Assembly: GCA_031414805.1 (NCBI GenBank)
Contig: JANOQJ010000026.1
Location: forward strand, 62,001-126,000
DNA: 64,000 nt
Reading direction: 5' to 3'
From: JAAFIW01 sp031414805
GTDB lineage: Bacteria; Pseudomonadota; Gammaproteobacteria; Burkholderiales; Burkholderiaceae_C
How positions within the stretch are numbered: position 1 is the first letter of the stretch; the number at the start of each line of letters is the position of its first letter. Below the pieces are notes generated by a model. That model was not told the DNA's origin. It did no database searches and worked only from the letters and a program-made list of their open reading frames with translations. Shown one piece after another: positions 39,593 through 48,260 of the stretch. Both the position numbers and the translations under genes were made by a program.

Positions 39593-42097
39593 TTAGCGCG
39601 GCTTGAGTTTGAACACCGACACCGTGTCAACCAGCCGCTTGGCCGATTGCACCAGCAGATCGGCGCTTTCGCTTTGCGACTCAACCTGCCGGGAGGTTGT
39701 TTGGGTCGATTCGACAATCTCGTCCATGCGCAGCTGCAACGCCGTGGCTATTCGCACCTGATCCACCGAGCTGCTGGCAATCCGCTGCACCAGGTCCACC
39801 AGTTCGCGGGTAGACGCCTCCGTGTTGTTCATGTCTTCACCCGAACGTGTCGCCATCTCGGAGCCCTGCACGACCTGGTCGATGGTTTTGTTCACGGTGT
39901 TGATGGTGTCGTTGGTTTCAACCTGGATGTTGTAGACCAAGCCTGCAATCTGGGTGGTCGCCCCCCGGGCGTTGTCAGCCAGCCGCTGAACCTCTTCGGC
40001 CACCACGGCAAAGCCACGACCGGCCTCTCCAGCCATCGCCGCCTGCATGGAAGCGTTCAGCGCCAGCACGTGCGTGCGCTCAGAAATCTGATTAATCAGG
40101 TTCACGATCTGCGAAATCTCCTGTGAGCGTTCGCCCAGCCGCTTGATGCGCTTTTCCACCTCGGAAATCGTCTCGCGAATCGACACCATGCCTTTGACGG
40201 TGCCGGCCACCGATTGCTGCGCAGATTGCGCAGTGGTAATCGCCCTTCCGGCAAGCTCGCTGGAACTGTCGGCCAGCTTGGCCACCCGCTTGATCTCATC
40301 CGTCGCTTCTTCCAGTTCCATGGCCATCGTGAGCACCGAGTTGCGCTCGGCGCTGGCCGTTTCTGCCACCGTAGTAGCCTGCGACTTCACGTAGCTGGAG
40401 GCCGCATCGACCTGGTCCGCCACCTCGTTTACCTCTGAGAGAACTTTCTCGGTTTCTTCCGTCAGGTAGTTGATGGAGTCGGCCACCGTGCCAATCATGT
40501 TTTCCATGACCGGTGCGCGCACCGTCAGGTCGCGCTGCGACACCAGGGAGACGGTTTCCAGCAAGGTAATCACGGAGCTGTTCAGGTCTTCATTTTCCTT
40601 CTGGGCATCATCCAGCGCCTGCAAACGGTCGTCCAGCAGGGTGTCCAGCGACTTGCCCAACACCTCCAGCTCGTCACCCGTTTTAATATTTGCACGGGCA
40701 GAAAAGTCGCCAGCCTGCAACTGCTGCACCGTGGTTGTCAGCTGTGCAATGGGGCGTAGGAAAGACCGCAAAAATACGGCAATGGCGAACGCCGCGACAG
40801 CAAGAACGGCTAACGCTGTCAGGCCGGCGCGCAAGGCGGCGTCCTGCGCCAGCTGGGCAATGGGTGCGAACAATTCTTCAGTGTCCTGCTTGGCCACAAT
40901 CACCCAGTTCAAGCCTTCAATACCCAGCGGCGAATAAGCCCCAAACACCTCATTACCCAAATAGTCGGTAAATTGCTCCGCGCCAGCGCCGCCCGCCGCC
41001 GCCTTCTGAAGTGCGGTGGATTTGATTTGCACCAAACCAATCGAACTGGTTTTTAAACTGGCCTGCAACGCAGCTTCTGGCGTCATCCCCGCCTTGGCCT
41101 TCGCCAGGAATGCGGGAGTGTCGCCGTACAGCAGACGAGCGTCTGAGCGCATGAAGCCGTCAACGCCGGCGACGAACACCTCGCCGGTTTTACCCAAGCC
41201 CACCTGCTCCCAGCGCTTGCTGGAAGTTGTGATGGATGTCAACTCTTCAATCGGGATCTGAACCGCCATCACCGCAATTTGGGTATCGCCATCGAAAACC
41301 GGCACAGCAATAAATGAAGCCTGATCGTTGTATGAAGGTAAATACGTCTTGTAGTCGGAAAGGACGTAATCGTCAGGCCCCTTCGCACTCAGCATGCCAT
41401 TCACTGCAATATCCAGCGGTGTTTTTGCGGCAATACCTGTCTCAAGCTGACTGGCGAAATCCGTCTCTTTTTCAACCGAGTACATGACCCGGCGCAAATC
41501 AAGGTCGATCAGGAAGAAATCGTAATAGCCCAGCTTACCGACCATGGCAGCCAAGCCAGGGTGTATGGCGGCGTGGATTTTCGAATATGCCGAGCCGTCA
41601 GAAGCATTATTCAAGAGCTTTTTCTTGCCAATTGGATTGGCGTTGGCAACGAGGTAATAGTATTGCAAGACGACGCTGGTATCGTCAAGCTTCTCAACAT
41701 AAGCGGCCACGTTGCCCAGTGGATTGGCATTGCGCCGCTTGAATTCGTTACCAAAATCATCGGTATAAAACTTCAACAGCGCTGCCCGATACTCTGCAAT
41801 TTTTGCCGGCGCCACATCTTTGGCAACCCCCGGATAACTGGCTTTGAGCGCTTTCGCAGCCTCAATAACCGTTGTGGAACGACCCAATGACTGCACACCG
41901 CGCACCAAAGTATTAAAGTACGCCTCTACCTGCGCACGCTTGTCCTCACGCTGCGCAATCAGCCGCGCTTCCGTTTGGGCTGTCAGGGCATTCCTTGCGC
42001 TGTTGTAAGTACCTTGCCCCACCACCAGGGCCGTAATAGCCACCGGTATCAGCGCCAACAGCGCAGCACCCAGCAAAAGTTTATTACGAATATTCAT
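39593..42097 (-). CDS. Methyl-accepting chemotaxis protein (PilJ-like signalling domain, large double-Cache-like sensor)
   Basis: 834-residue chemoreceptor. The first transmembrane helix is at residues ~7-27 and a ~390-residue periplasmic sensor with Cache character follows (YYDFFLIDLDLRRVMYSVEKE, VPVFDGDTQIAVMAVQIPIEEL). The second helix is near residues 420-445, followed by HAMP and a signalling coiled coil. The tip reads THVLALNASMQAAMAGEAGRGFAVVAEEVQRLADNARGATTQIAGLV, the form found in PilJ receptors. PilJ proteins usually have a smaller, different sensor, so this receptor may detect a soluble ligand. It lies between the CheW and kinase genes. Confidence 0.9.
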   Translation of the reverse strand: MNIRNKLLLGAALLALIPVAITALVVGQGTYNSARNALTAQTEARLIAQREDKRAQVEAYFNTLVRGVQSLGRSTTVIEAAKALKASYPGVAKDVAPAKIAEYRAALLKFYTDDFGNEFKRRNANPLGNVAAYVEKLDDTSVVLQYYYLVANANPIGKKKLLNNASDGSAYSKIHAAIHPGLAAMVGKLGYYDFFLIDLDLRRVMYSVEKETDFASQLETGIAAKTPLDIAVNGMLSAKGPDDYVLSDYKTYLPSYNDQASFIAVPVFDGDTQIAVMAVQIPIEELTSITTSSKRWEQVGLGKTGEVFVAGVDGFMRSDARLLYGDTPAFLAKAKAGMTPEAALQASLKTSSIGLVQIKSTALQKAAAGGAGAEQFTDYLGNEVFGAYSPLGIEGLNWVIVAKQDTEELFAPIAQLAQDAALRAGLTALAVLAVAAFAIAVFLRSFLRPIAQLTTTVQQLQAGDFSARANIKTGDELEVLGKSLDTLLDDRLQALDDAQKENEDLNSSVITLLETVSLVSQRDLTVRAPVMENMIGTVADSINYLTEETEKVLSEVNEVADQVDAASSYVKSQATTVAETASAERNSVLTMAMELEEATDEIKRVAKLADSSSELAGRAITTAQSAQQSVAGTVKGMVSIRETISEVEKRIKRLGERSQEISQIVNLINQISERTHVLALNASMQAAMAGEAGRGFAVVAEEVQRLADNARGATTQIAGLVYNIQVETNDTINTVNKTIDQVVQGSEMATRSGEDMNNTEASTRELVDLVQRIASSSVDQVRIATALQLRMDEIVESTQTTSRQVESQSESADLLVQSAKRLVDTVSVFKLKPR

Positions 42098-42197
42098 AGT
42101 CGCTCCAGATATCGTTATTCTTCACGCGCTGTTAAAAAGGAATCTTGCATGGTGCCACGCACGACATTCAAAGATGATCTGCATGTCATAAAAAGAG

Positions 42198-42773
42198 TTA
42201 CGCGCCGACGCTGCGGGAGAACCACTCGGCCAGTAACACGCCACTCAAGTGATGCAGAACCTGGGGTAGCTCGTCGCCCGAGCCGAGCGCACTAGAACCT
42301 TGGGCGGTGTGGCGCATCTGATTCCAGGGCAAAACAGCGTCAACAGTGTTAGCCAGCACGATTGGCAAGGCATGGGCGTCGCTGGGGACCAAGGGTTGTG
42401 GCAGTGATGCCGTTGTGACTGTGAACGGCAGCGTGTGGACGCCAATAGCAATGCGCTGCTGCTGTCGGCCAAACAGCAGGTGAAACAACGGCTTTTGCGG
42501 GTTGCCATTCGGGTTTTGCGCTCCAACATCAGAAGCCCAGTCGACTACAGGCACCACATATCCGTTCAGGTGCGCCAGCCCCTTGAACCAGGTCGGCGTA
42601 TTGGGCAACCAGGTGGTTTCCAGTGGATCGACCAACTCAGTGGCCTCGTCAAACCCGGTGTAGCACCACACCGAACCGACACGAAAGGCCTGATAAGTCG
42701 CCGCAGCAACCTCGGACGCCGGTGTCGTGGCAACCTGTTGATCGCTTGTATCAACCGCCAACTGTGCTTGCAC
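42198..42773 (-). CDS. CheW-like coupling protein (PilI type)
   Basis: 191-residue CheW-domain protein linking receptor to kinase. CheW features are the strand ATYQAFRVGSVWCYTGF and LPNTPTWFKGLAHLNGYVVPVVDWASDVG. It starts 2 bases after the response-regulator gene ends and is followed by the receptor gene. Sequence similarity to classical CheW is moderate, and the position matches PilI in Pil-Chp operons. Confidence 0.85.
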   Translation of the reverse strand: MQAQLAVDTSDQQVATTPASEVAAATYQAFRVGSVWCYTGFDEATELVDPLETTWLPNTPTWFKGLAHLNGYVVPVVDWASDVGAQNPNGNPQKPLFHLLFGRQQQRIAIGVHTLPFTVTTASLPQPLVPSDAHALPIVLANTVDAVLPWNQMRHTAQGSSALGSGDELPQVLHHLSGVLLAEWFSRSVGA

Positions 42774-42775
42774 GT

Positions 42776-43141
42776 CTATCCCAGGGTTTTGATCTGATCA
42801 AGAATTTGGTCGGGGTGGTAAGGCTTGGTCACATAGCCTTTGGCACCGTTCATGGTGGCCCACACACGATCAGCTTTTTGATCTTTTGCACTCACAAAAA
42901 TGACTGGGATGTCTTTGGTCGCAGGGTCATTGCGCAGGCTGCGGGCCGCAGCAAAACCGTCCATCACGGGCATGTTGATGTCCATCAAAATGACCTGCGG
43001 GTTGTCCGATTTGGCCTTGGCCAAGCCTTCCTGGCCGTCGTGTGCCAGCGTCACGGTGTAGCCTGCGCCAGCCAGCAGGGTCTGAAGATGGACCCGTTGT
43101 GCAGCGTCATCTTCAACTATCAATACGCGGTTAATCGGCAT
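42776..43141 (-). CDS. Single-domain response regulator (PilH/CheY type)
   Basis: 121-residue receiver-only protein. The acidic pocket is VEDDAAQR, the phospho-acceptor Asp is in VILMDINMPVMDGF near residue 53, with the conserved switch region VIFVSAKD and Lys in YVTKPYHPDQIL. There is no output domain, so it probably acts by protein contact on pilus motor proteins or as a phosphate sink. It lies between a second response regulator and the CheW gene. Confidence 0.93.
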   Translation of the reverse strand: MPINRVLIVEDDAAQRVHLQTLLAGAGYTVTLAHDGQEGLAKAKSDNPQVILMDINMPVMDGFAAARSLRNDPATKDIPVIFVSAKDQKADRVWATMNGAKGYVTKPYHPDQILDQIKTLG

Positions 43142-43169
43142 GGGTTAAATCTCCTGTGAAATGGATGTG

Positions 43170-44267
43170 TCAGCGATGTTTGGTGGGTACAGGTGTGCTG
43201 CTTTTCTTGGTGTCGCTGTCTAAAAACATGGAACTGTCTCCACGACCCAGCTCGGCCAGAGCAGCGCCTTCGGGCAAGAATTTGACGATCGCATTTAGCA
43301 ACTTTTCTTCGTCAATTGGCTTGGTTAAATAGGCATCACAACCAGCCATTTTTCCGCGAATTTTGTCGAACGTCCCGTCGCGGCTGGTCAGCATCACCAC
43401 CCGGGTGGCATTGGACTCCCTGCTCGCCTTGATCAGTTTGCAGACCTGATAGCCATCCATGCCCGGCATGACGACATCCAGAAACACGCAGGTGTACCGC
43501 TTGGTGCCGGTCAGGCCAATGGCTTGCTCGCCTGAAGCGGCATAGTCGACATTGATGCTGAACTGTTGGAGCTTTTGCGCCATGAAGCGACGCACGGCCA
43601 GGTTGTCGTCCACCACCAATACCCAGTCGGCATTGATGTTGCCCAAGCTAGCCGTGTCGGCCGTACGAATCCGGGCTGGGCGCTCGGCAGCTGAAACCAT
43701 CGAAATCACGTTGCTGGTAGCGGTTGCACCCACGGCGGGCGCATCTGCAGCAACCGGTAGCCTTGGCATCAGATCCACGACGACTGCAGCCGGTGCCTGC
43801 GCCTCGGCCTTTGGCTGTGCAGACGGCGTGTCGAGGCGCAGCAGGTCAATACCTTCGCTAGCGGGCAATGGCACGGTGTGCGAAGGCATGGTCATCGTGC
43901 TCGCCCAAGCGTGATGCCCCGTGTCAGGGTTGCCTCGGTCCGCGTCAAGCTTGGCTTCGAGTGCTTGATCCAGGGCCTTGAAAAGGCGCAGGAAGCGTAT
44001 AGGTCGTTCGACGTGTGTGCAGTTGTACCGGGTAGGTAGGCGAGCCGCTACCACCACCGGTGGATACTGGGTATTTACCTTGCGGGACAACATCTCTTCG
44101 ACTGCTTGCGGATTGTCTCCATCGACCAGAAGCAGGTGCGCTGGCTGGGGGTAACGGGCGTCCCAACGGGCGTACACCACCTCGCGGCGGACAGACAAGG
44201 CGAATGTGGCGGCCAGCGTTTTTTGCTCAGCGGCATCAAAGCCTAATGTTTCAACTGTGCAAACCAT
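43170..44267 (-). CDS. Response regulator with extra N-terminal domain (PilG-position protein)
   Basis: 365 residues. The C-terminal ~120 residues before the tail form a receiver: VLVVDDNLAVRRFMAQKL, phospho-acceptor Asp in CVFLDVVMPGMDGYQV, VVMLTSRDG and AYLTKPIDEE. The N-terminal ~115 residues (VETLGFDAAEQKTLAATFAL ... AHLLLVDGDNPQAVEEML ... HVERPIRFLRLFKAL) look like a degenerate receiver lacking the phosphorylation site. A Pro/Ala-rich linker joins them. Classical PilG is a single receiver domain, so the fusion is unusual. It is the first gene of the chemosensory operon; its promoter should lie in the A/T-rich gap 44268-44459, where I could not define one. Confidence 0.85.
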   Translation of the reverse strand: MVCTVETLGFDAAEQKTLAATFALSVRREVVYARWDARYPQPAHLLLVDGDNPQAVEEMLSRKVNTQYPPVVVAARLPTRYNCTHVERPIRFLRLFKALDQALEAKLDADRGNPDTGHHAWASTMTMPSHTVPLPASEGIDLLRLDTPSAQPKAEAQAPAAVVVDLMPRLPVAADAPAVGATATSNVISMVSAAERPARIRTADTASLGNINADWVLVVDDNLAVRRFMAQKLQQFSINVDYAASGEQAIGLTGTKRYTCVFLDVVMPGMDGYQVCKLIKASRESNATRVVMLTSRDGTFDKIRGKMAGCDAYLTKPIDEEKLLNAIVKFLPEGAALAELGRGDSSMFLDSDTKKSSTPVPTKHR

Positions 44268-44459
44268 AGGGATTTATCGAGGTGTTAGAACTTAGCGTTT
44301 ATAGCTAAGTGCTGATATGTAATAGGTTGTTAGAATACCACCCCAAGGTCAGTCTGTATACAGAATTCCCCCGCTTGCTACAAATGTGTGAAAAAGTTAC
44401 CAAGCTTCTGTGAAAACACACATCAATGTGCATGATTTGTGCAACCAGCGGTTCAGCAC

Positions 44460-45623
44460 CTACTTGCTGCCTAACCCCATCCCCCGCGAAATCACCTCCT
44501 TCATGATTTCATTCGTTCCGCCGTAAATCCGCTGCACCCTCGCATCTGCAAATGCACGGGTAATCGGGTATTCCCACATGTAGCCGTAGCCGCCGTGCAG
44601 TTGCACGCATTCGTCCATTACCTTGCATTGGAGGTCGGTGGTCCAGTACTTGGCCATGCTGGCGGTTTGCGTGTCCAGCTGGTCGTGGCACACCAGTTCA
44701 ATGCATTTGTCGACAAACACCTGCGCCACCTGCACCTCGGTGTGCAGCTCGGCGAGTTTGTAGCGTGTGTTTTGAAAGCTGGCAACCGGTTGTCCAAACA
44801 CATGCCGCTCTTTCACATAGGCCACGGTCCAGTCAATAGCTGATTGAGACGCGGCGACCGCTTGAATAGCGATTTGCAAACGCTCCCAGGGCAACTGCTC
44901 CATCAGGGCGATGAAGCCCTTATTTTCATGCACGGGGCCGCCCAGCAAAGCGGTGGCGGGCAAGCGGGCATTATTGAAAAACAGCTCGCTGGTGTCTTGC
45001 GCCTTCAGCCCCAGCTTGTGCAGGCGCTTGCCTTTGTCGAAACCCTCCATACCGCGCTCGACCAGAAACAGACTCGTGCCCTTGCCACCCAGCTCTGGGT
45101 TGGTTTTCGCCACCACGATCACCAGATCGGCGTGCCAGCCGTTGGTAATGAAGGTTTTGCTGCCATTGAGCAAATAGCTGCCATCACTTTGCCGGATAGC
45201 GGTCGATTTGATGCCCTGCAAATCACTCCCCGCCGCCGGCTCACTCATGGCAATCGCACCAATCATCTCGCCGCTGGCCAGTTTGGGGATGTAGTGGGCT
45301 TTTTGCTCGGGCGTGCCGTAGTGCAGCAAATAGGGCGCGACGATTTCGCTGTGCAAGCTGTAGCCGATGCCTGTGAAGCCCGCACGGTTGATCTCTTCAA
45401 TTTGCACCACGCTGTACAGCTTGTCCGCCCCGGCGCCGCCAAATTCTTCGGGCATGGTCATGCACAAAAATCCGTTCTCACCGGCCTTGTTCCACACCTT
45501 GCGGTCAACGTAGCCCTGGTCTTCCCAAGCGGCATGGTGCGGTGCAATTTCTTTGTCGATGAAGCGGCGAAAGCTGTCTCGAAACGCCTCGTGGTCAGAG
45601 GTGAACAGGGTACGGGAAATCAT
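44460..45623 (-). CDS. Acyl-CoA dehydrogenase
   Basis: 387-residue flavoprotein that introduces the alpha-beta double bond into acyl-CoA in the first step of beta-oxidation. Family features: FGGAGADKLYSVVQIEEINRAG, MSEPAAGSDLQGIKSTA (FAD-binding and substrate loop), ETQ-type region LHGGYGYMWEYPITRAFADAR and the C-terminal catalytic region VQRIYGGTNEIMKEVISR. Its start overlaps the stop of the dipeptidase-like gene by 4 bases. A thiolase and a FadJ-type enzyme lie close by on the other strand. Confidence 0.93.
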   Translation of the reverse strand: MISRTLFTSDHEAFRDSFRRFIDKEIAPHHAAWEDQGYVDRKVWNKAGENGFLCMTMPEEFGGAGADKLYSVVQIEEINRAGFTGIGYSLHSEIVAPYLLHYGTPEQKAHYIPKLASGEMIGAIAMSEPAAGSDLQGIKSTAIRQSDGSYLLNGSKTFITNGWHADLVIVVAKTNPELGGKGTSLFLVERGMEGFDKGKRLHKLGLKAQDTSELFFNNARLPATALLGGPVHENKGFIALMEQLPWERLQIAIQAVAASQSAIDWTVAYVKERHVFGQPVASFQNTRYKLAELHTEVQVAQVFVDKCIELVCHDQLDTQTASMAKYWTTDLQCKVMDECVQLHGGYGYMWEYPITRAFADARVQRIYGGTNEIMKEVISRGMGLGSK

Positions 45624-46702
45624 GATTTGGCTCCATTCATGGCTTGTTTGACGATACGCGCGTAATTGCCGATGAAGATACCGTTCAGCGCCGCTTCAGT
45701 CAGGCCACGCTTGACCAGATTGTTGGCCACCGCTGCCAGGTCGGCATAGTCTGTCATCAAGCGACTGGGCCACACACCCTCCATGTCGGTGCCAAACGCA
45801 ACATGCGCTGGGCCTATCAAATCGCTCATGCGCATGATTTCGTCCGCATAGGCGTTGATGCTGTCGACCGGATACGCCGGGTCGCCTCGCACCCGCAAGC
45901 ACCACAGCCCTACCGCGCCACCCTGCGCAGCAATTTTTCTGGCGGTGGGCAAGGCCAAAGAGCGGGCGATGTACCCAGGGCTTTCGTGCGAACCTCCGGC
46001 AGGGGTGATCCACGAGTGCGACCACACCATGGCGGCGTCGCTTGCAGCCAGTGCACCATCTACTAGAGCGGGCGTGCCGTGCGCCAAATCCACCACCAAG
46101 CCCAAGCGCTTGCACGCCGTCACCACCTGCGCGCCCAGCGCGGTCAGGCCGCCGTGTACAGGCTCTGCTGTCTGGTGATCGCCCAGCGGGCTGCGAATGT
46201 AGTGCACCAACTGCAAATGCCGCACACCCATCGCGTGGGCCGTAGTCAAACGATCAACCTGCCCCTCCAGAAAGTTGGCTGACTCGCAGGCCAGCAGCAG
46301 GCGAGGTTGGCCCGCCAGGGCAGCGTCAATGTCGGCAGGATTGAGCGCCTGGGTGACGTTCCACTGTTTAAGGCGGCCTTGATAGTCAGCCATGCGGGCC
46401 TGAAAGTAGTCCCACAGCTCGCCGGCTTTGGGTGTGGATGCTTGCTGCAGTCGCCCACTGGCCGATGTCATCCACTTCTGGTCGTCCACCACGGCCCAAG
46501 CCAACAGCATGATGCTGTTTTCCTGCATGTGTTTGTTCAAATCAAGCCCGAACAAGCGGGGCAAAAACTGACCATAGTGCGAGTGCATGTCCGCCAGCAA
46601 TGGCCGGGCAATTCGCTCCACGTTCTGCGCGCAAGCGGGTGCGCAGACGCTCGCAAGCGCACTCGCAAAAAGTGATGCGCATTGACGGCGGTTCAGGGTC
46701 AT
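45620..46702 (-). CDS. Membrane dipeptidase family protein (peptidase M19), exported
   Basis: 360-residue zinc-dependent dipeptidase fold. The N-terminus RRQCASLFASALASVCAPACAQ is a signal peptide, so it is periplasmic. Metal-binding features are LLADMHSHYGQF near residue 37, ACESANFLEG, VVDLAHGTP (His) and SHSWITPAGG (His), then HVAFGTDMEG with the conserved Asp. The DxHxH-type motif reads DMHSH, slightly different from the common DGHND form, so the substrate may differ from simple dipeptides. It is translationally coupled to acyl-CoA dehydrogenase, an odd partner. Confidence 0.85.
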   Translation of the reverse strand: MTLNRRQCASLFASALASVCAPACAQNVERIARPLLADMHSHYGQFLPRLFGLDLNKHMQENSIMLLAWAVVDDQKWMTSASGRLQQASTPKAGELWDYFQARMADYQGRLKQWNVTQALNPADIDAALAGQPRLLLACESANFLEGQVDRLTTAHAMGVRHLQLVHYIRSPLGDHQTAEPVHGGLTALGAQVVTACKRLGLVVDLAHGTPALVDGALAASDAAMVWSHSWITPAGGSHESPGYIARSLALPTARKIAAQGGAVGLWCLRVRGDPAYPVDSINAYADEIMRMSDLIGPAHVAFGTDMEGVWPSRLMTDYADLAAVANNLVKRGLTEAALNGIFIGNYARIVKQAMNGAKS

Positions 46703-46811
46703 GGTGTTTACCGGTTCGCAGTGGCTGGGCCACTATTTTCACAGAGCGCCCGCTTGGTGAAATGCATATACTGGAAATGAAACGAATTTTCAGAGATTTC
46801 AGGAGCGCAAC

Positions 46812-48029
46812 ATGACCAACACCCAACCCCAAGCCTATGTGTACGACGCCATCCGCACCCCGCGCAGCAAGGGCAAAAAAGACGGCAGCCTGCACGAGGT
46901 CAAGCCCGTGAGTCTGCTGGCTGGGGTGCTATCAGAACTGCAGCGGCGTAATGACTTGGATACCTCGCAGGTGGACGATGTGGTGATGGGTGTGGTCTCG
47001 CCGATTGGCGAGCAGGGCTCGGTGATTGCCAAGGTGGCTGCGCTGAAGGCCGGGTGGAACTTTCGTTGCTCGGGCGTGCAGCTCAACCGGTTTTGCGCCT
47101 CGGGTCTGGAAGCCGTGAACATGGCGGCGCAAAAGGTGCGCAGCGGCTGGGAAGACTTGGTGGTGGCGGGCGGCGTGGAGAGCATGAGCCGGGTGCCGAT
47201 AGGCTCGGACGGCGGTGCCTGGGCGCAAGACCCGGAAACTAACTCGGCCACGGCCTTTGTGCCGCAGGGCATTGGTGCCGACCTGATTGCCACGATCGAG
47301 GGCTTTACCCGCGACGATGTGGACGCCTTTGCGATGGAAAGCCAGATTCGCGCGGCCAAAGCGCGTGAAGGCGGCTTTTTTGCGGGCTCGGTGGTGCCAG
47401 TGAAAGACTTTCTGGATCAAACCATTCTGGATTTCGACGAGTTCATCAAACCCCACACCACGATGGCCGCTCTGGCCTCGCTCAAACCCGCCTTCGACCA
47501 GCTCGGCGCCATGGGTTTTGACCAGGTGGCGCTGACCCGCTACCCGCAGGTTGAGCGCATCCACCACGTACACCACGCGGGCAACTCGTCGGGCATCGTC
47601 GATGGGGCGGCGGCCATTTTGATTGGCAGCGAAGCGGCGGGCAAGACGCACAACTTGAAGCCGCGCGCCCGCATCGTGGCTGCAGCGCTCAGCGGAGCCG
47701 ACCCCACCATCATGCTCACCGGCCCCATGCCCGCCGCGCGTAAGGCGCTGGCCAAAGCGGGCTTGACGATTGACCAGATTGACCTGTTTGAAGTCAACGA
47801 GGCCTTTGCCGCCGTGCCCCTGCGCTTCATGAAAGAGCTGGGTGTGCCGCACGAAAAAGTCAATGTGAACGGCGGCGCGATTGCCATGGGCCACCCGCTG
47901 GGTGCCACGGGTGCCATGATTTTGAACACGCTGATTGACGAACTGCACCGCCGCAAGCTGCGCTATGGCCTGGCGACTTTGTGTGTGGGTGGGGGGATGG
48001 GGATTGCGACGATTGTGGAGAGAGTCTAA
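46812..48029 (+). CDS. Acetyl-CoA C-acyltransferase (thiolase)
   Basis: 405-residue thiolase cleaving 3-ketoacyl-CoA in beta-oxidation. The nucleophilic Cys is in LNRFCASGLEAVNMAAQ near residue 93. The catalytic His is in GGAIAMGHPLGATGA and the second Cys is in LATLCVGGGMGIA. NEAFAAVPL is also conserved. It is divergent from the dipeptidase gene and upstream of a FadJ/FadB-type gene on the same strand, the usual pairing for a fatty-acid oxidation complex. Symbols such as fadA or fadI cannot be separated by sequence alone. Confidence 0.93.
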   Translation: MTNTQPQAYVYDAIRTPRSKGKKDGSLHEVKPVSLLAGVLSELQRRNDLDTSQVDDVVMGVVSPIGEQGSVIAKVAALKAGWNFRCSGVQLNRFCASGLEAVNMAAQKVRSGWEDLVVAGGVESMSRVPIGSDGGAWAQDPETNSATAFVPQGIGADLIATIEGFTRDDVDAFAMESQIRAAKAREGGFFAGSVVPVKDFLDQTILDFDEFIKPHTTMAALASLKPAFDQLGAMGFDQVALTRYPQVERIHHVHHAGNSSGIVDGAAAILIGSEAAGKTHNLKPRARIVAAALSGADPTIMLTGPMPAARKALAKAGLTIDQIDLFEVNEAFAAVPLRFMKELGVPHEKVNVNGGAIAMGHPLGATGAMILNTLIDELHRRKLRYGLATLCVGGGMGIATIVERV

Positions 48030-48201
48030 AAACTTTGCGGGACAGACCGACGGACGCGGCAAAGCCGCCCCCGAAATTTGCCCCTTTGTCTGTCTGTCCT
48101 CAACTAATTAAGGTTCTCTGTGAGTCCTACCAATTTGCTTTTCCCCTTCCCCTCTCGGGCCTCTCAGGAGAAGGCGCAACACCCCCATTTACAAGCCTTT
48201 T

Positions 48202-48250
48202 AGCCCTCCAGCCCTTGTAAATACTGCTCAAGCAGCTATCTTTTTCATAG
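48202..48250 (-). repeat. Dispersed TAGCTGCTTGAGCA repeat, copy 13
   Basis: Reverse copy ending about 10 bases before the start codon of the multifunctional enzyme gene, so it forms most of that gene's 5' untranslated region. Confidence 0.9.
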
Positions 48251-48260
48251 TACGTAAATT

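Noticed and set aside
44354..44363. CTGTATACAG as a LexA (SOS) box
   Set aside because: LexA sites need CTGT and ACAG separated by eight bases; here the gap is two.
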